Shown here one piece after another: positions 16,486-25,688 of a stretch of 64,000 nt of DNA (position 1 is the stretch's first letter; every line of letters starts with the position of its first letter). Under the pieces are notes generated by a model. That model saw only the letters and a program-made list of their open reading frames with translations, did not search any database and had not been told where the DNA came from. Source of the stretch: an uncultured Aeriscardovia sp. (GTDB lineage: Bacteria; Actinomycetota; Actinomycetes; Actinomycetales; Bifidobacteriaceae); NCBI GenBank assembly GCA_903789525.1, contig CAIFER010000001.1, positions 372,001 to 436,000 of the forward strand, in the 5' to 3' direction. The translations under genes were made by a program, and so were the position numbers.

Positions 16486-17400
16486 ATGGCACAAGTTACC
16501 ATGAGCCAGCTTCTCAAGGCTGGCGTTCATTTTGGTCATCAGACCCGTCGTTGGAATCCAAAGATGAAACGTTACATCCTCATGGAGCGCAACGGCATTC
16601 ACATTATTGATCTTTTCCAAACACTCGGCTGCATTGATAAGGCGTATGACTTCATCAAGCAGACAGTTGCTCACAACGGCACCATTCTGTTTGTCGGCAC
16701 GAAGAAGCAGGCTCAGGAGGCTATCTCCAAGCAAGCAACGCGCGTGGGCATGCCATATGTCAATCAGCGTTGGCTCGGCGGAATGCTGACTAATTTCCAG
16801 ACTGTCTCCAAGCGCGTGAGCCGCATGAAGGAACTCGATGACATCAACTTTGATGACACGAAGTCTTCAGGTCTGACCAAGAAGGAACTTCTGCTGCTGC
16901 ATCGCGAGAAGGACAAGCTCGATAAGGAGCTCGGTGGCATTCGCAATATGTCCCGTACTCCATCTGCGCTCTTTGTTGTTGATATCAACAAGGAAGCCCT
17001 TGCTGTTGACGAAGCTCGCAAGCTCAACATCCCTGTTGTCGCACTTGTCGATACGAACACGGATCCAGATCTCGTCACGTATCCGATTCCAGCTAATGAT
17101 GATGCGATTCGTGGCATCAACCTCTTGGTAACGCTGATGGCGGATGCTGTCGCTGACGGTTTGCTTGAGCGTGATCAGAACGTGAAGAAGTCCGTTTCTT
17201 CCGATGACCAGAAGAACGCTTCAACTGCCAAGTCTGAGCAGCCAATGGCGGAGTGGGAGAAGAATCTCCTTCAGAAAGGTGGTTCTGCAGCCACTGCTTC
17301 CGCTACTGCAGCAGTTGCACAAGCAGCTTCTGCACAGGACAACAAGAACGCATCCAAGAATCAGTCTTCTGATTCTTCTCAGGATAAACAGTCGAAGTGA
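16486..17400 (+). CDS. rpsB: 30S ribosomal protein S2
   Basis: Small-subunit protein S2. It starts [23 protein letters not shown] after MAQVT and contains [10 protein letters not shown] and [13 protein letters not shown], both family signatures, and [23 protein letters not shown]. The core ends near residue 230. A 70-residue Ala/Ser/Gln/Asn/Lys-rich tail follows, as commonly seen in bifidobacterial S2. The ATG has AAAGG 8 bases upstream and a structured leader. It heads the classical rpsB-tsf-pyrH-frr-cdsA order. Confidence 0.98.
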   Translation: MAQVTMSQLLKAGVHFGHQTRRWNPKMKRYILMERNGIHIIDLFQTLGCIDKAYDFIKQTVAHNGTILFVGTKKQAQEAISKQATRVGMPYVNQRWLGGMLTNFQTVSKRVSRMKELDDINFDDTKSSGLTKKELLLLHREKDKLDKELGGIRNMSRTPSALFVVDINKEALAVDEARKLNIPVVALVDTNTDPDLVTYPIPANDDAIRGINLLVTLMADAVADGLLERDQNVKKSVSSDDQKNASTAKSEQPMAEWEKNLLQKGGSAATASATAAVAQAASAQDNKNASKNQSSDSSQDKQSK

Positions 17401-17446
17401 ATGAAGCGCTTCCACGCGTGAGTGGGAGCTAAAAACAGGAGATATG

Positions 17447-18331
17447 ATGGCGAAAGTCACTCTTGCACTGATTAAGCAGGTTCGTGAGGACACTGGCGCT
17501 GGGATGCTGGCTGTCAAGAAGGCTCTTGACAAGGCTGATGGCGATCCGAACAAGGCAAAGGATATTCTTCGCGAAGAGGGTGTCCAGGAAGCTGGTAAGC
17601 GTCAGGGCCGTAAGGCACAGCAAGGCCTCGTTGCCTATCGCATCGTCGATGAGGGCGGCAAGAAGGTCGGCTACGCGCTTGAGCTCAATTCTGAAACCGA
17701 TTTCGTTGCTGAGACTCCTCAGTTCGTCAAGGTCGGCGAGAAGATTATTGATGCAGCCGTTGCTGTCCACGCCAAGAGCGCTGAGGATGTTCTCAATGCT
17801 CCGACTGATGATGGAAAGGTTTCTGACACCATCACTCAGGCTGCAGCTCTATTCAAGGAACACGTCAAGCTGGGCGTCTTCCAGCGCATTGAGGGCGACA
17901 ACATTGATTTCTATGCGCACAAGAAGTCGCAGGAGTTCCCTCCGTCAACGATCTCAATGATCGCAACGGATGCTCACGGTGCTTCGATCGCGCATGATGT
18001 CGCTTTGCAGATTTCTGCAATGAGCCCACGCTGGCTGAAGGAAGAGGATGTTCCGGCTGACGTCATTCAGCATGAAGAGGAAGTCGAAGCAAATAAGTTC
18101 CGTGCAGCGGGTAAGCCGGAGAAGATCATTCCGATGATCGTCAAGGGTTCTGTGAAGTCCTTCTACAAGGAGACTGTCCTGCTTGATCAGGAATTCGTCA
18201 AGGATTCTCATAAGACTGTTGGACAGCTCTTCAAGGAGAATGGTGCACAAGCTCAAGCCTTCCTGCGCATCGAGGTGGGCAAGGCTGATGCTGAAAAGGC
18301 AGCACAAAAGGTTGCTGATTCGGCCAAGTAA
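17447..18331 (+). CDS. tsf: Elongation factor Ts
   Basis: Nucleotide-exchange factor for EF-Tu. The N-terminal UBA-like domain reads IKQVREDTGAGMLAVKKAL, then EEGVQEAGKRQGRKAQQGL, ELNSETDFVAETPQF (the signature with TDFVA) and the C-terminal VGQLFKENGAQAQAFLRIEVG. There are two adjacent ATGs. I prefer the second (17447) because AGGAG ends 5 bases before it; the first would be only 2 bases away. The product is 294 residues. A terminator follows, so pyrH has its own promoter or is reached by read-through. Confidence 0.97.
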   Translation: MAKVTLALIKQVREDTGAGMLAVKKALDKADGDPNKAKDILREEGVQEAGKRQGRKAQQGLVAYRIVDEGGKKVGYALELNSETDFVAETPQFVKVGEKIIDAAVAVHAKSAEDVLNAPTDDGKVSDTITQAAALFKEHVKLGVFQRIEGDNIDFYAHKKSQEFPPSTISMIATDAHGASIAHDVALQISAMSPRWLKEEDVPADVIQHEEEVEANKFRAAGKPEKIIPMIVKGSVKSFYKETVLLDQEFVKDSHKTVGQLFKENGAQAQAFLRIEVGKADAEKAAQKVADSAK

Positions 18332-18399
18332 TTGCATTGCACTGAATGTGCGTGAGTGAATTCTTAAAAATCACTCGAATTACGCATATCAAGAATGAG

Positions 18400-18434
18400 A
18401 GTGGCGGTCTACTTTGGTAGATCGCCACTTTTTA
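18400..18434 (+). terminator. Terminator after tsf
   Basis: A 13-bp stem, AGTGGCGGTCTAC with GTAGATCGCCACT, has a 4-base TTTG loop followed by TTTTA. Confidence 0.9.
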
Positions 18435-18619
18435 TTGCGCGAATGTCATCAAAGCGCAATTAATCATGCTCTTCTTTACTGACGAGTGTCGATCAGTACT
18501 GATGAATGTTCCCGAGTGTCGGCTTGAATCCATACGATAGGTACAAGGATGACCTGGCCGAAGCTGGCACGGCGATTCTGACTGCGATATCCAATCTGCT
18601 ATTCAGTGGAAGGTGCATT

Positions 18620-19366
18620 ATGACCCAAACTGGTTCACAACCGCGCAGAGTTCTCTTGAAGCTTTCAGGCGAAGCATTTGGTGGCGGAAAAGTAGGAATT
18701 GACACGGCCGTTATTCGTCGCATCGCTAGTGAAGTCACGAAGGCTGTCCAAAAGGGAACGCAGGTCGCAATCGTTGTCGGCGGCGGTAACTTCTTCCGCG
18801 GAGCTGAACTACAAGAGGCCGGGCTCGATCGTAGTCGCGGTGATTACATGGGCATGCTGGGGACAGTCATGAACTGCCTGGCATTGCAGGATTTCCTCGA
18901 GCAAGAAGGCCAGGAGACGCGCGTTCAGACTGCGATCGAAATGCGACAAGTTGCCGAGCCTTATATACCTTTACGCGCCATTCATCATCTCAATCGCGGT
19001 CGTGTTGTCATCTTTGGAGCCGGTTCGGGTATGCCGTTCTTCTCCACAGATACGGTTTCCATCCAGCGAGCACTTGAAATTCATTGCCAAGAAGTAATGA
19101 TGGGCAAAAATGGTGTGGATGGTGTTTACACAAGTGATCCACATCGTGATCCATCTGCGCGCAAATTCAAAGTCCTCTCGTTCAAGCAAGCGCTTGTCGA
19201 TAACCTTGCTGTGATGGATTCGTCTGCGCTGAGCATGGCACGTGATAATCATCTCAATATTCGTGTTTTCGGGCTCGAGAAACGAGGTAATGTCACACGC
19301 GTTCTCACTGGAGAACATATTGGTACGTTGGTGACGACGTGCGATCAGTCATCATTCGCCGATTAA
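18620..19366 (+). CDS. pyrH: UMP kinase
   Basis: Phosphorylates UMP to UDP, the committed step to UTP/CTP. It belongs to the amino-acid-kinase fold: [13 protein letters not shown] at the start, [14 protein letters not shown] (phosphate loop), [28 protein letters not shown] and [17 protein letters not shown] placed the start at the ATG at 18620, with GGAAGG 6 bases upstream, giving 248 residues. The frame is open further upstream to 18506, but those residues do not match the family. It is usually a GTP-activated, UTP-inhibited hexamer. Confidence 0.97.
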   Translation: MTQTGSQPRRVLLKLSGEAFGGGKVGIDTAVIRRIASEVTKAVQKGTQVAIVVGGGNFFRGAELQEAGLDRSRGDYMGMLGTVMNCLALQDFLEQEGQETRVQTAIEMRQVAEPYIPLRAIHHLNRGRVVIFGAGSGMPFFSTDTVSIQRALEIHCQEVMMGKNGVDGVYTSDPHRDPSARKFKVLSFKQALVDNLAVMDSSALSMARDNHLNIRVFGLEKRGNVTRVLTGEHIGTLVTTCDQSSFAD

Positions 19367-19437
19367 TTGTGCAGACATGCAGATTTATTGGGACTCGAAC
19401 CGTATCATAGAAGTAACGTTCATTGTGGGAGGGCATT

Positions 19438-19992
19438 ATGTCTACACTCGTTGATCAAGCTGCAGCACAGATGGATAAGTCCATCGTTGCAACAGAACAG
19501 AATTTCACCGGCATTCGGACAGGGCGTGCAAATCCAGCCCTTCTGAACGGCATTATGGTGAACTATTACGGTTCTCCAACCCCTATTAAGCAATTGGCAT
19601 CTGTATCGGTGCCAGAACCTCGCACGTTGGCGATCACTCCATTCGATCGGTCTCAAATTAATGCGGTGGAGAAGGCAATTCGCGATTCTGATCTGGGTGT
19701 GAACCCGAACAGGTCCGGCAATGTCATTCGCATCACGTTGCCGGAATTGACGCAAGATCGTCGCGAACAGTATGCCAAGATGGCAAAGGATGAAGCTGAA
19801 AAGGGTAAGGTTGCACTGCGCAACATTCGCCGTAAGGCTCGTGAGGATGTTGAGAAGCAACTGAAGGCCGATTCTATTACAGAGGATGATCGAGATCATC
19901 TCTTCAAGCAGTTGGATGACATCACGAAAAAGCATTCTGATCGCATTGATGCACTGCTGGAGAGCAAGCAGTCTGAAATTATGACTGTCTGA
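19438..19992 (+). CDS. frr: Ribosome recycling factor
   Basis: Splits post-termination ribosomes together with EF-G. At 184 residues it is full length: FTGIRTGRANPALLNGIMVNYYG, then TPIKQLASVSVPEPRTLAI, then RREQYAKMAKDEAEKGKVALRNIRR. The ATG at 19438 follows GGGAGGG at a 5-base spacing. An in-frame ATG 15 bases earlier would overlap that site. Confidence 0.98.
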   Translation: MSTLVDQAAAQMDKSIVATEQNFTGIRTGRANPALLNGIMVNYYGSPTPIKQLASVSVPEPRTLAITPFDRSQINAVEKAIRDSDLGVNPNRSGNVIRITLPELTQDRREQYAKMAKDEAEKGKVALRNIRRKAREDVEKQLKADSITEDDRDHLFKQLDDITKKHSDRIDALLESKQSEIMTV

Positions 19993-20021
19993 GATCATTC
20001 CTTCGAGTAATGGAGAATCAA

Positions 20022-21026
20022 GTGTCGGATCGAGAATTAGCTTCCGAACGCCGCGAAGAGGAACTAGCCAAGATTAATAAAAAGACGGGCCGCAATATGC
20101 CTCTCGCCATTCTGACGGGGGCTATTCTCGTCTGCCTCGTGGCCGGTGTCTTACTGTGGAATGCGCATGTTTTCACTTATCTCATCGTGGCTTTTATGCT
20201 CGTGGCGATTTGGGAGCTGACGATTGATTTTGCAGTAGGGCATATTCGTCTCCCATTGGTCAGCCTCGAGGTGGGGGCAACGGCACTGCTATTACTCACG
20301 TGGTACGTGCCTGACCATTTTCTCGGACTCGGATATGGCTTAGCGTTAGCGCTCTTTCTCGTTGTAATCGGATGTTGTATCGACCGGATGATCGGCAATC
20401 ACATTCCATCTGTGATTTCGCGTGCTGTCGTCGATGCGCGTCACCGAGCTGAGAAATCCGAGAATAAGACGGATGTCACATTTGATTCTCCCGCAGCAGA
20501 TCATGAGCTCTTTCAAGGGTGTATCAGGAATATTGCCGCTGCCATTTTCGTAGTGTTGTATATTCCACTTCTGGCGTCGTTCCTTGTCATCATGCTGCAT
20601 GAGACAGGCTATCAATGGAGAATCATGATGGCCGTTTTCGTCCCAGCACTTTCTGACACAGGTGGTCTCTTGTTCGGAGCCGCCTTCGGGAAGCACAAGC
20701 TATCGCCGCGCATTTCTCCGAAGAAATCATATGAGGGATTAACAGGAAGCGCGATTTTCGCTATGATTGGCGCTTCGCTCTTCTATGGCTTTGGTTTTTC
20801 AGCGAACTATATAGCTGGAGGATGGTGGAAACCACTCGTCCTTGGTCTGGCAATCACTATTATTGGGACGGTCGGAGATCTCTCTGCTTCCATGCTCAAA
20901 CGTGATCTAGGAATCAAGGACATGGGGTATATTCTTCGCGGTCACGGAGGAGTGATGGATCGCGTCGATAGCATTCTCATGGCTGCGCCTGTGACGTATT
21001 TCTTACTGTCTGTTTTCGGCGTGTAA
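20022..21026 (+). CDS. cdsA: Phosphatidate cytidylyltransferase (CDP-diglyceride synthase)
   Basis: Integral membrane enzyme making CDP-diacylglycerol from phosphatidate and CTP, the precursor of PG, PI and cardiolipin. About eight hydrophobic segments are visible, with the catalytic SPKKSYEGLTGS and the family signature GDLSASMLKRDLGIKDMG followed by HGGVMDRVDS. GTG 20022 has GGAG 6 bases upstream, whereas ATG 20010 has none, so I prefer the GTG (334 residues). CdsA and the pgsA product encoded 3 kb downstream are consecutive steps in phospholipid synthesis. Confidence 0.96.
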   Translation: MSDRELASERREEELAKINKKTGRNMPLAILTGAILVCLVAGVLLWNAHVFTYLIVAFMLVAIWELTIDFAVGHIRLPLVSLEVGATALLLLTWYVPDHFLGLGYGLALALFLVVIGCCIDRMIGNHIPSVISRAVVDARHRAEKSENKTDVTFDSPAADHELFQGCIRNIAAAIFVVLYIPLLASFLVIMLHETGYQWRIMMAVFVPALSDTGGLLFGAAFGKHKLSPRISPKKSYEGLTGSAIFAMIGASLFYGFGFSANYIAGGWWKPLVLGLAITIIGTVGDLSASMLKRDLGIKDMGYILRGHGGVMDRVDSILMAAPVTYFLLSVFGV

Positions 21027-21065
21027 AAACGTTGAGACTTCAACCGAAAACGAGGTCATTCATCT

Positions 21066-22139
21066 ATGGATATTTCAGCGATTACTGCAGGACGAGTTCT
21101 TGCATATATTCCATCGCCCACAATTTCATTTATTCGCATCGGATCTGTCACCATACATTTCTATGCGCTCACAATGCTTGCGGGGATGATTGTTGCTATT
21201 TGGATCCTCACACATCGCTGGAAGAAATATGGTGGAACATTTGACCAGGTTCTTGACGTTTCACTTATCACCATTATTTGTGGTCTCATCGGTGCTCGTC
21301 TCTTTCACGTCGTGACCGTCCCGTACGCATATTTCCCACCGACAGGGAATCCAGCAAACATCCTCAAAGTGTGGGAAGGTGGCATGGCCATCTTCGGAGG
21401 CCTGATCGGTGGATTCCTCGCCGCATGGGCGTGGGCTCATCACAAGGGATATTCAGTCTTATTACTCGCTGATGCGTTGGCTCCGGGTCTCCTCGTTGCA
21501 CAAGCTATTGGCCGTCTGGGGAACTGGTTCAATCAGGAGCTTTACGGTGCTCCAACCACCCTTCCGTGGGGTCTGAAGCTGAATTCTGCACCGGCAATTG
21601 GGAAGAGCGAGCAGTGCTATACAGGTTCCGCGTGCCCTCTCGGTCAAAATACGCTGTTCCATCCCACGTTCCTCTATGAGATGATCTGGAATCTCATCGG
21701 CGCAGCGCTGATTGTCTGGGTCGTCGGACGATTTGCTCGCAAGCTGAAAGGCGGCCAGATCTTTGCCATTTATCTCATGTGGTACGGTCTCGGTCGCACA
21801 TGGATTGAAACTCTCCGTATTAACCTTTCCAGTGAGTTTCTCGGCGTGCGTATCAATGTGTGGGCCGCGCTCGTCACTGTTTTCATCGGCATCCTTCTCT
21901 TTACGATTCTTCTGCGGTACGGGCACTCTCGCGATGTCCTTGTTGAGCAGCTCGAAGCCGTCACTCGCGAAGATCTCAAACGAGAGCAAGCAGAAGAGCA
22001 AAAAGCAGAAGACAAGAGACGTGCTCGCAAACATCGTTCTCATCACGATGAAGGCCAGAAGAAAGTCGAGCAGACAGTTAAGCAGACAGTTTCTTCTGAG
22101 TCAGATCAGTCGTCTCATTCATCCCAGCTTCACTCATAA
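21066..22139 (+). CDS. lgt: Prolipoprotein diacylglyceryl transferase
   Basis: Transfers diacylglycerol from phosphatidylglycerol to the lipobox Cys of prolipoproteins. Seven or so membrane segments are visible, with the catalytic signature AIGRLGNWFNQELYGAPT and the H-containing strand IFGGLIGGFLAAWAWAHHKG. The C-terminal 60 residues are a charged, probably cytoplasmic tail (Glu/Lys/Arg/Ser-rich). Its stop overlaps the next start (TAATG), indicating translational coupling. A likely client in this window is the lipoprotein at 13173-14747. Confidence 0.97.
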   Translation: MDISAITAGRVLAYIPSPTISFIRIGSVTIHFYALTMLAGMIVAIWILTHRWKKYGGTFDQVLDVSLITIICGLIGARLFHVVTVPYAYFPPTGNPANILKVWEGGMAIFGGLIGGFLAAWAWAHHKGYSVLLLADALAPGLLVAQAIGRLGNWFNQELYGAPTTLPWGLKLNSAPAIGKSEQCYTGSACPLGQNTLFHPTFLYEMIWNLIGAALIVWVVGRFARKLKGGQIFAIYLMWYGLGRTWIETLRINLSSEFLGVRINVWAALVTVFIGILLFTILLRYGHSRDVLVEQLEAVTREDLKREQAEEQKAEDKRRARKHRSHHDEGQKKVEQTVKQTVSSESDQSSHSSQLHS

Positions 22140-22975
22140 TGAGACAAGCAATCGCACAATACTCACGTCCTGACGCCGTTCAGCTCGTCTGCCCACTGTG
22201 CGGTGATCCCTGCCATGCGCGCGGTGCTAGTTTGTACTGTTCTCATGGCCATACGTTTGATATCAGTCGTCACGGCTCAGTGGATCTGCGGCGCAAACGT
22301 GTTGAGTCGTCTCATTACACGGCTAGTTTCTTTCAGGCCAGACAGAAAGCGCAGCAAGCAGGTTTGTATCGCGCTTTGACGGCTGCTCTTCAAAAAGTGT
22401 GCAGTTCCAGCACATGTGAACGGCCACTTGTCGATGTGGGATGTGGTGACGGATCAATCACGGCTGCCGTCGGCGCGGATGTCGGTGTTGATATCAGCTC
22501 TGAGGCTATTCAATTGGCGTCTCGCCATTCTGATGCGATCGAGTGGATTTGTGCTGACAGTAATCGTTTGCCGTTTGCTGATCGGTCGATTTCTACGTTG
22601 TTGACTGTTTTCGCACCAACGGATTATTGGGAAGCTCGCCGAGTGAGTAAAACTGGCCGGCTCATTAAGGTTGTTCCAGGACCTCAGCACATGCATCAGT
22701 TACGGTCGGTCCTGGGAGTTCCTGCGGCGCGGAATTCAGCGCAATCAGAAGTATTGGTTCGTCAGCATGCAGTTATTGTCAAGCGAACTGAAGTGAAAGA
22801 AACGATTCAACTCAGGACATCTGCACTACGCCAAGCTGTCGCGCTGATGTCGCCGGTATCCTTCGGCCGGCTTTCACGTGATATGCAGCAATGGAGCGCA
22901 CCACAGCGTCATGCGATCGATCAAATGACGAGTATCACCACAGATAGTGTCATTCTCGTCTGCAATCTCAAATAG
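22139..22975 (+). CDS. rlmA: 23S rRNA (guanine-N1) methyltransferase, RlmA-like
   Basis: An SAM-dependent methyltransferase with an N-terminal zinc ribbon (CPLCGDPCHARGASLYCSHGHTFD), the hallmark of RlmA(I)/RlmA(II) enzymes, which modify G745 or G748 of 23S rRNA. The SAM motif I is LVDVGCGDGS, and the post-I acidic end is VGVDIS. The motif IV region is LLTVFAPTDYWEARRV. It is 278 residues. In related Gram-positive bacteria the G748 enzyme influences tylosin resistance; which guanine is modified here cannot be read from sequence. Confidence 0.88.
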   Translation: MRQAIAQYSRPDAVQLVCPLCGDPCHARGASLYCSHGHTFDISRHGSVDLRRKRVESSHYTASFFQARQKAQQAGLYRALTAALQKVCSSSTCERPLVDVGCGDGSITAAVGADVGVDISSEAIQLASRHSDAIEWICADSNRLPFADRSISTLLTVFAPTDYWEARRVSKTGRLIKVVPGPQHMHQLRSVLGVPAARNSAQSEVLVRQHAVIVKRTEVKETIQLRTSALRQAVALMSPVSFGRLSRDMQQWSAPQRHAIDQMTSITTDSVILVCNLK

Positions 22976-22976
22976 A

Positions 22977-23651
22977 ATGAGCACCATGACAATCCAGATT
23001 GCTCCTAGTATTTTGTCAGCAGATTTTTGCAATCTTGAGAAGGATCTCAACGAGATTAAGACAGCAGATCTCGTCCACATTGATGTGATGGATTACCACT
23101 TCGTCCCGAATCTGACGATTGGTGAACCAGTTGTGAAGCGTATCTGCCAGGTTACGAAGATGCCGACAGATGTTCATCTCATGATTGAAGATCCGGATCG
23201 TTGGGCACCCCATTACGCGCAAATGGGTGCCACGTCTGTTACGTTCCACATGGGAGCAACACATGCACCGGTTCGCTTGGCACGTGAACTTCATTCCATG
23301 GGCTGCAAGGCATGTTTTGCTGTACGTCCTGCAGAGCCGGTTGAGCCGATCTTCGATATCTTGTCTGAGTTTGACATGATTCTTGTGATGACTGTTGAGC
23401 CAGGTTTTGGTGGGCAGAAGTTCTTGGACAATCAACTCGGGAAAGTCCGTCGTCTGCGCGATGAAATTGATCGTCAGCATTTGTCGACACACATCGAGGT
23501 TGACGGGGGAGTAAGCCCTCAGACGGCTCCACTCGTTGCCAAAGCTGGTGCCGATGTCCTTGTTGCAGGGTCTGCCGTATATGGTGCTTCCGATCGTGCA
23601 CAGGCTATTGCAGACATCCGTTCTGCGGCACAGAAGGCATATCAAGGCTGA
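22977..23651 (+). CDS. rpe: Ribulose-phosphate 3-epimerase
   Basis: Interconverts ribulose-5-P and xylulose-5-P. In bifidobacteria xylulose-5-P is the substrate of phosphoketolase, so this is central to their sugar metabolism. A TIM barrel with IAPSILSADFCNLEK, the metal/active-site VHIDVMDYHFVPNLTIG, VHLMIEDPDRW, MTVEPGFGGQKFL and EVDGGVSPQTA. The start is ATG 22977, one base after the rlmA stop; ATG 22986 (MTIQIAPS) is equally possible. Neither has a good ribosome-binding site, so translation may depend on coupling to rlmA. Confidence 0.97.
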   Translation: MSTMTIQIAPSILSADFCNLEKDLNEIKTADLVHIDVMDYHFVPNLTIGEPVVKRICQVTKMPTDVHLMIEDPDRWAPHYAQMGATSVTFHMGATHAPVRLARELHSMGCKACFAVRPAEPVEPIFDILSEFDMILVMTVEPGFGGQKFLDNQLGKVRRLRDEIDRQHLSTHIEVDGGVSPQTAPLVAKAGADVLVAGSAVYGASDRAQAIADIRSAAQKAYQG

Positions 23652-23696
23652 AGCATAAATAGTAGAGGAACTCTGGACGCAAGAAAAGGAGGAGTG

Positions 23697-24353
23697 ATGC
23701 GCGAAGACGGCAAGAGATTTAGTCCGCCAGCTCAGCACCGTATTTGGACTATCCCAAATCTCATTAGTTTTCTTCGCATCCTGACTATTCCTCTTATTGC
23801 TTGGCTGATCTGCTCAAGCCAGCCGGGTCACGCTTCTCGACTCATTTGGGCACTTGTTCTTCTGTCTGTGTCTGCAGCATCCGACGGCGTGGATGGCTAC
23901 ATTGCCCGTAGATTCAATCAGGTTTCTGTTTTAGGCCAGATCTTGGATCCGGTGGCAGATCGTCTTCTTGTCATTTGTTCAGCGGTGGCACTGTGCATCA
24001 CGAATGTTATTCCGTGGTGGATTGTGATTCTCCTCGCACTTCGTGATCTGTTTTTGCTCTGTGTCATCGTTATTCTCGCACAGTATGGCTATGGTCCGTT
24101 GCCGGTTCATTTTGTCGGTAAAACCGGAACGTTCCTGGTAATGATGGCAATTCCTGTGCTCATCATCTCACATTTTGCCAATTCCACGACAAGTTATGTC
24201 TTCTATATTTTCCGTTGTATCGGATTAGCGTTCGTCTGGTGGGGCATTGGTCTGTACTGGCTTGCCGGGATCATCTATACGATTCAAGCAATCAAAGTTA
24301 TTCGCCATGATCGCGAAATTTCCGCCAAATTGGAGACGAAGTCTGCTGAATGA
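23697..24353 (+). CDS. pgsA: CDP-alcohol phosphatidyltransferase (PgsA-like)
   Basis: Membrane enzyme that transfers a phosphatidyl group from CDP-diacylglycerol to a sugar-alcohol phosphate. The catalytic D-x2-DG-x2-AR-x8-G-x3-D-x3-D signature is complete (SDGVDGYIARRFNQ... GQILDPVADR). Four to six membrane segments follow. Context matches the actinobacterial block pgsA2-DUF881-sbp-DUF881-garA. Phosphatidylglycerophosphate synthase is the default; PI-phosphate or cardiolipin synthase are possible. ATG 23697 is preferred over GTG 23694 because of the AGGAGGAG just upstream. The stop overlaps the next gene (ATGA). Confidence 0.93.
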   Translation: MREDGKRFSPPAQHRIWTIPNLISFLRILTIPLIAWLICSSQPGHASRLIWALVLLSVSAASDGVDGYIARRFNQVSVLGQILDPVADRLLVICSAVALCITNVIPWWIVILLALRDLFLLCVIVILAQYGYGPLPVHFVGKTGTFLVMMAIPVLIISHFANSTTSYVFYIFRCIGLAFVWWGIGLYWLAGIIYTIQAIKVIRHDREISAKLETKSAE

Positions 24354-25345
24354 GTGTGCCATCACAGTTTCCTCCAGCGCATATGGATTCTCCGCGTCAG
24401 CGTGTGGTCTTTTCTCGCCAAGCACAGAGCTTGGCACATCAACGCGTTTTATCGACACAAACTCTTCTCCAAGCTGCACATCATCGGTCGCGTCGAGGGG
24501 ATGACGACAGTCTCGTCCGTATTCTCAACGATTTGAATGATCGTCCCGTTGATCCGATTTATCAGGATGTCGTTTTGACGGCGTCAGCACGGAAACACGG
24601 TAAGGTTGCCACGATTTTCCTTCGCATCATCATTGTGCTCATTTGTGCGGCAATTGGGATGAGCGGTGTGATGGTCGTTGAGCAACTTCACAAGAACTCA
24701 CGTCGACGTGTCCGCATGGAACTCGCCAGTCAAGTCTCTCGAACCGCTGAGCGTGAGGAAAAACTGAAAAACGATGTAGCGCAACTCGAGCAGAAAGTTC
24801 GGTCGCAATCGAGTCGCTTACCCGCGCAAGATGCGAAGACGAGTGATTCGGAAGAACTCATGAATGGAACATCTGCCGTGCGAGGAAAAGGAATCCGAAT
24901 AACGATCGAGACTGCCACAGGAAATACGGCCGGGTCCGCTGCTCGTACAGGTATTTCAGCCCCCAACACGTTTACGGACACAGATTTACAGCAACTAACC
25001 AATATCTTGTGGGCAAACGACGCCGAAGCGATTTCGATCAATAACCGGCGCATTGGCATGATGACGTCGATTCGGACGGCGGGATCATCCATTCTGATTG
25101 GTTTGGAAAGTTTAAATGCGCCGTACACTATCACCGTCATTGGTGATTCAGCACAACTGACAAACGCATTGACATCTACGCGAGGAAAGCAGTATTGCCA
25201 ATCGCTTCAGGCTCGCGGTTTGAAAGTGTCCGTAGTGATAGACAATTCGATTACAATGAATGCGGTATCTAGCTCCCAGAAAACTACATTCGCGAAATTA
25301 CCGGATCAGTATCGTTCGTCTGAATCAGGTACGGATAAAAAGTGA
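24350..25345 (+). CDS. DUF881 membrane protein, first copy
   Basis: A 331-residue DUF881 protein. The N-terminal 82 residues are hydrophilic and probably cytoplasmic. One membrane helix follows (IFLRIIIVLICAAIGMSGVMVV), then a coiled-coil stretch (EREEKLKNDVAQLEQKVRSQ) and the DUF881 domain outside the membrane, with VRGKGIRITIETA, TDLQQLTNILWANDAEAISINNRRI and ANLNAPYTITVIGD-like strands. Function is unknown in detail. These proteins are found with Sbp and near division/cell-envelope genes in Gram-positive bacteria. The start overlaps the pgsA stop (ATGA), so they are coupled. This copy has a longer cytoplasmic head than the second. Confidence 0.88.
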   Translation: MSVPSQFPPAHMDSPRQRVVFSRQAQSLAHQRVLSTQTLLQAAHHRSRRGDDDSLVRILNDLNDRPVDPIYQDVVLTASARKHGKVATIFLRIIIVLICAAIGMSGVMVVEQLHKNSRRRVRMELASQVSRTAEREEKLKNDVAQLEQKVRSQSSRLPAQDAKTSDSEELMNGTSAVRGKGIRITIETATGNTAGSAARTGISAPNTFTDTDLQQLTNILWANDAEAISINNRRIGMMTSIRTAGSSILIGLESLNAPYTITVIGDSAQLTNALTSTRGKQYCQSLQARGLKVSVVIDNSITMNAVSSSQKTTFAKLPDQYRSSESGTDKK

Positions 25346-25352
25346 GGCATTC

Positions 25353-25685
25353 ATGGCAGCTGTAATCGGTCTCATTATTGGGATTGTGGCTGGACTCTTT
25401 ATACAGCCGACGGTCCCAGTTGCACTGCAACCATATCTTCCGATCATGGTTGTTGCTGCAATTGACGCGCTGATGGGTGCCGCACGGAGCTATTTCGAAC
25501 GATCATTTAGCGACCGCGCATTTATTGTTTCGCTCTTTTCTAATATCATCATCGCCGCTGTCCTCGTTCTTGTTGGCAACCAGCTCGGTGTCGGTTCGCA
25601 GTTGTCGACAGCTGTCCTCGTCGTTCTGGGAATCCGCATCTTCTCAAATGCAACGGCTATCCGTCGATTCCTCTTTAGGAGCTGA
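25353..25685 (+). CDS. sbp: Small basic protein Sbp (DUF1290)
   Basis: A 110-residue integral membrane protein with three hydrophobic segments: AVIGLIIGIVAGLF, MVVAAIDALMGAARSYFE, and SLFSNIIIAAVLVLVGNQLGVGSQL. These match the family known as small basic protein, sitting between two DUF881 genes across Actinobacteria and Firmicutes. The start is ATG 25353, with GAGG 6 bases upstream; an open frame continues upstream to 25260 but does not resemble the family. Role unknown, probably in the cell envelope. Confidence 0.9.
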   Translation: MAAVIGLIIGIVAGLFIQPTVPVALQPYLPIMVVAAIDALMGAARSYFERSFSDRAFIVSLFSNIIIAAVLVLVGNQLGVGSQLSTAVLVVLGIRIFSNATAIRRFLFRS

Positions 25686-25688
25686 TAG

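Noticed and set aside
18506-18619. Longer pyrH starting at 18506
   Set aside because: The extra 38 residues do not match UMP kinase, and the ATG at 18620 has a good ribosome-binding site.
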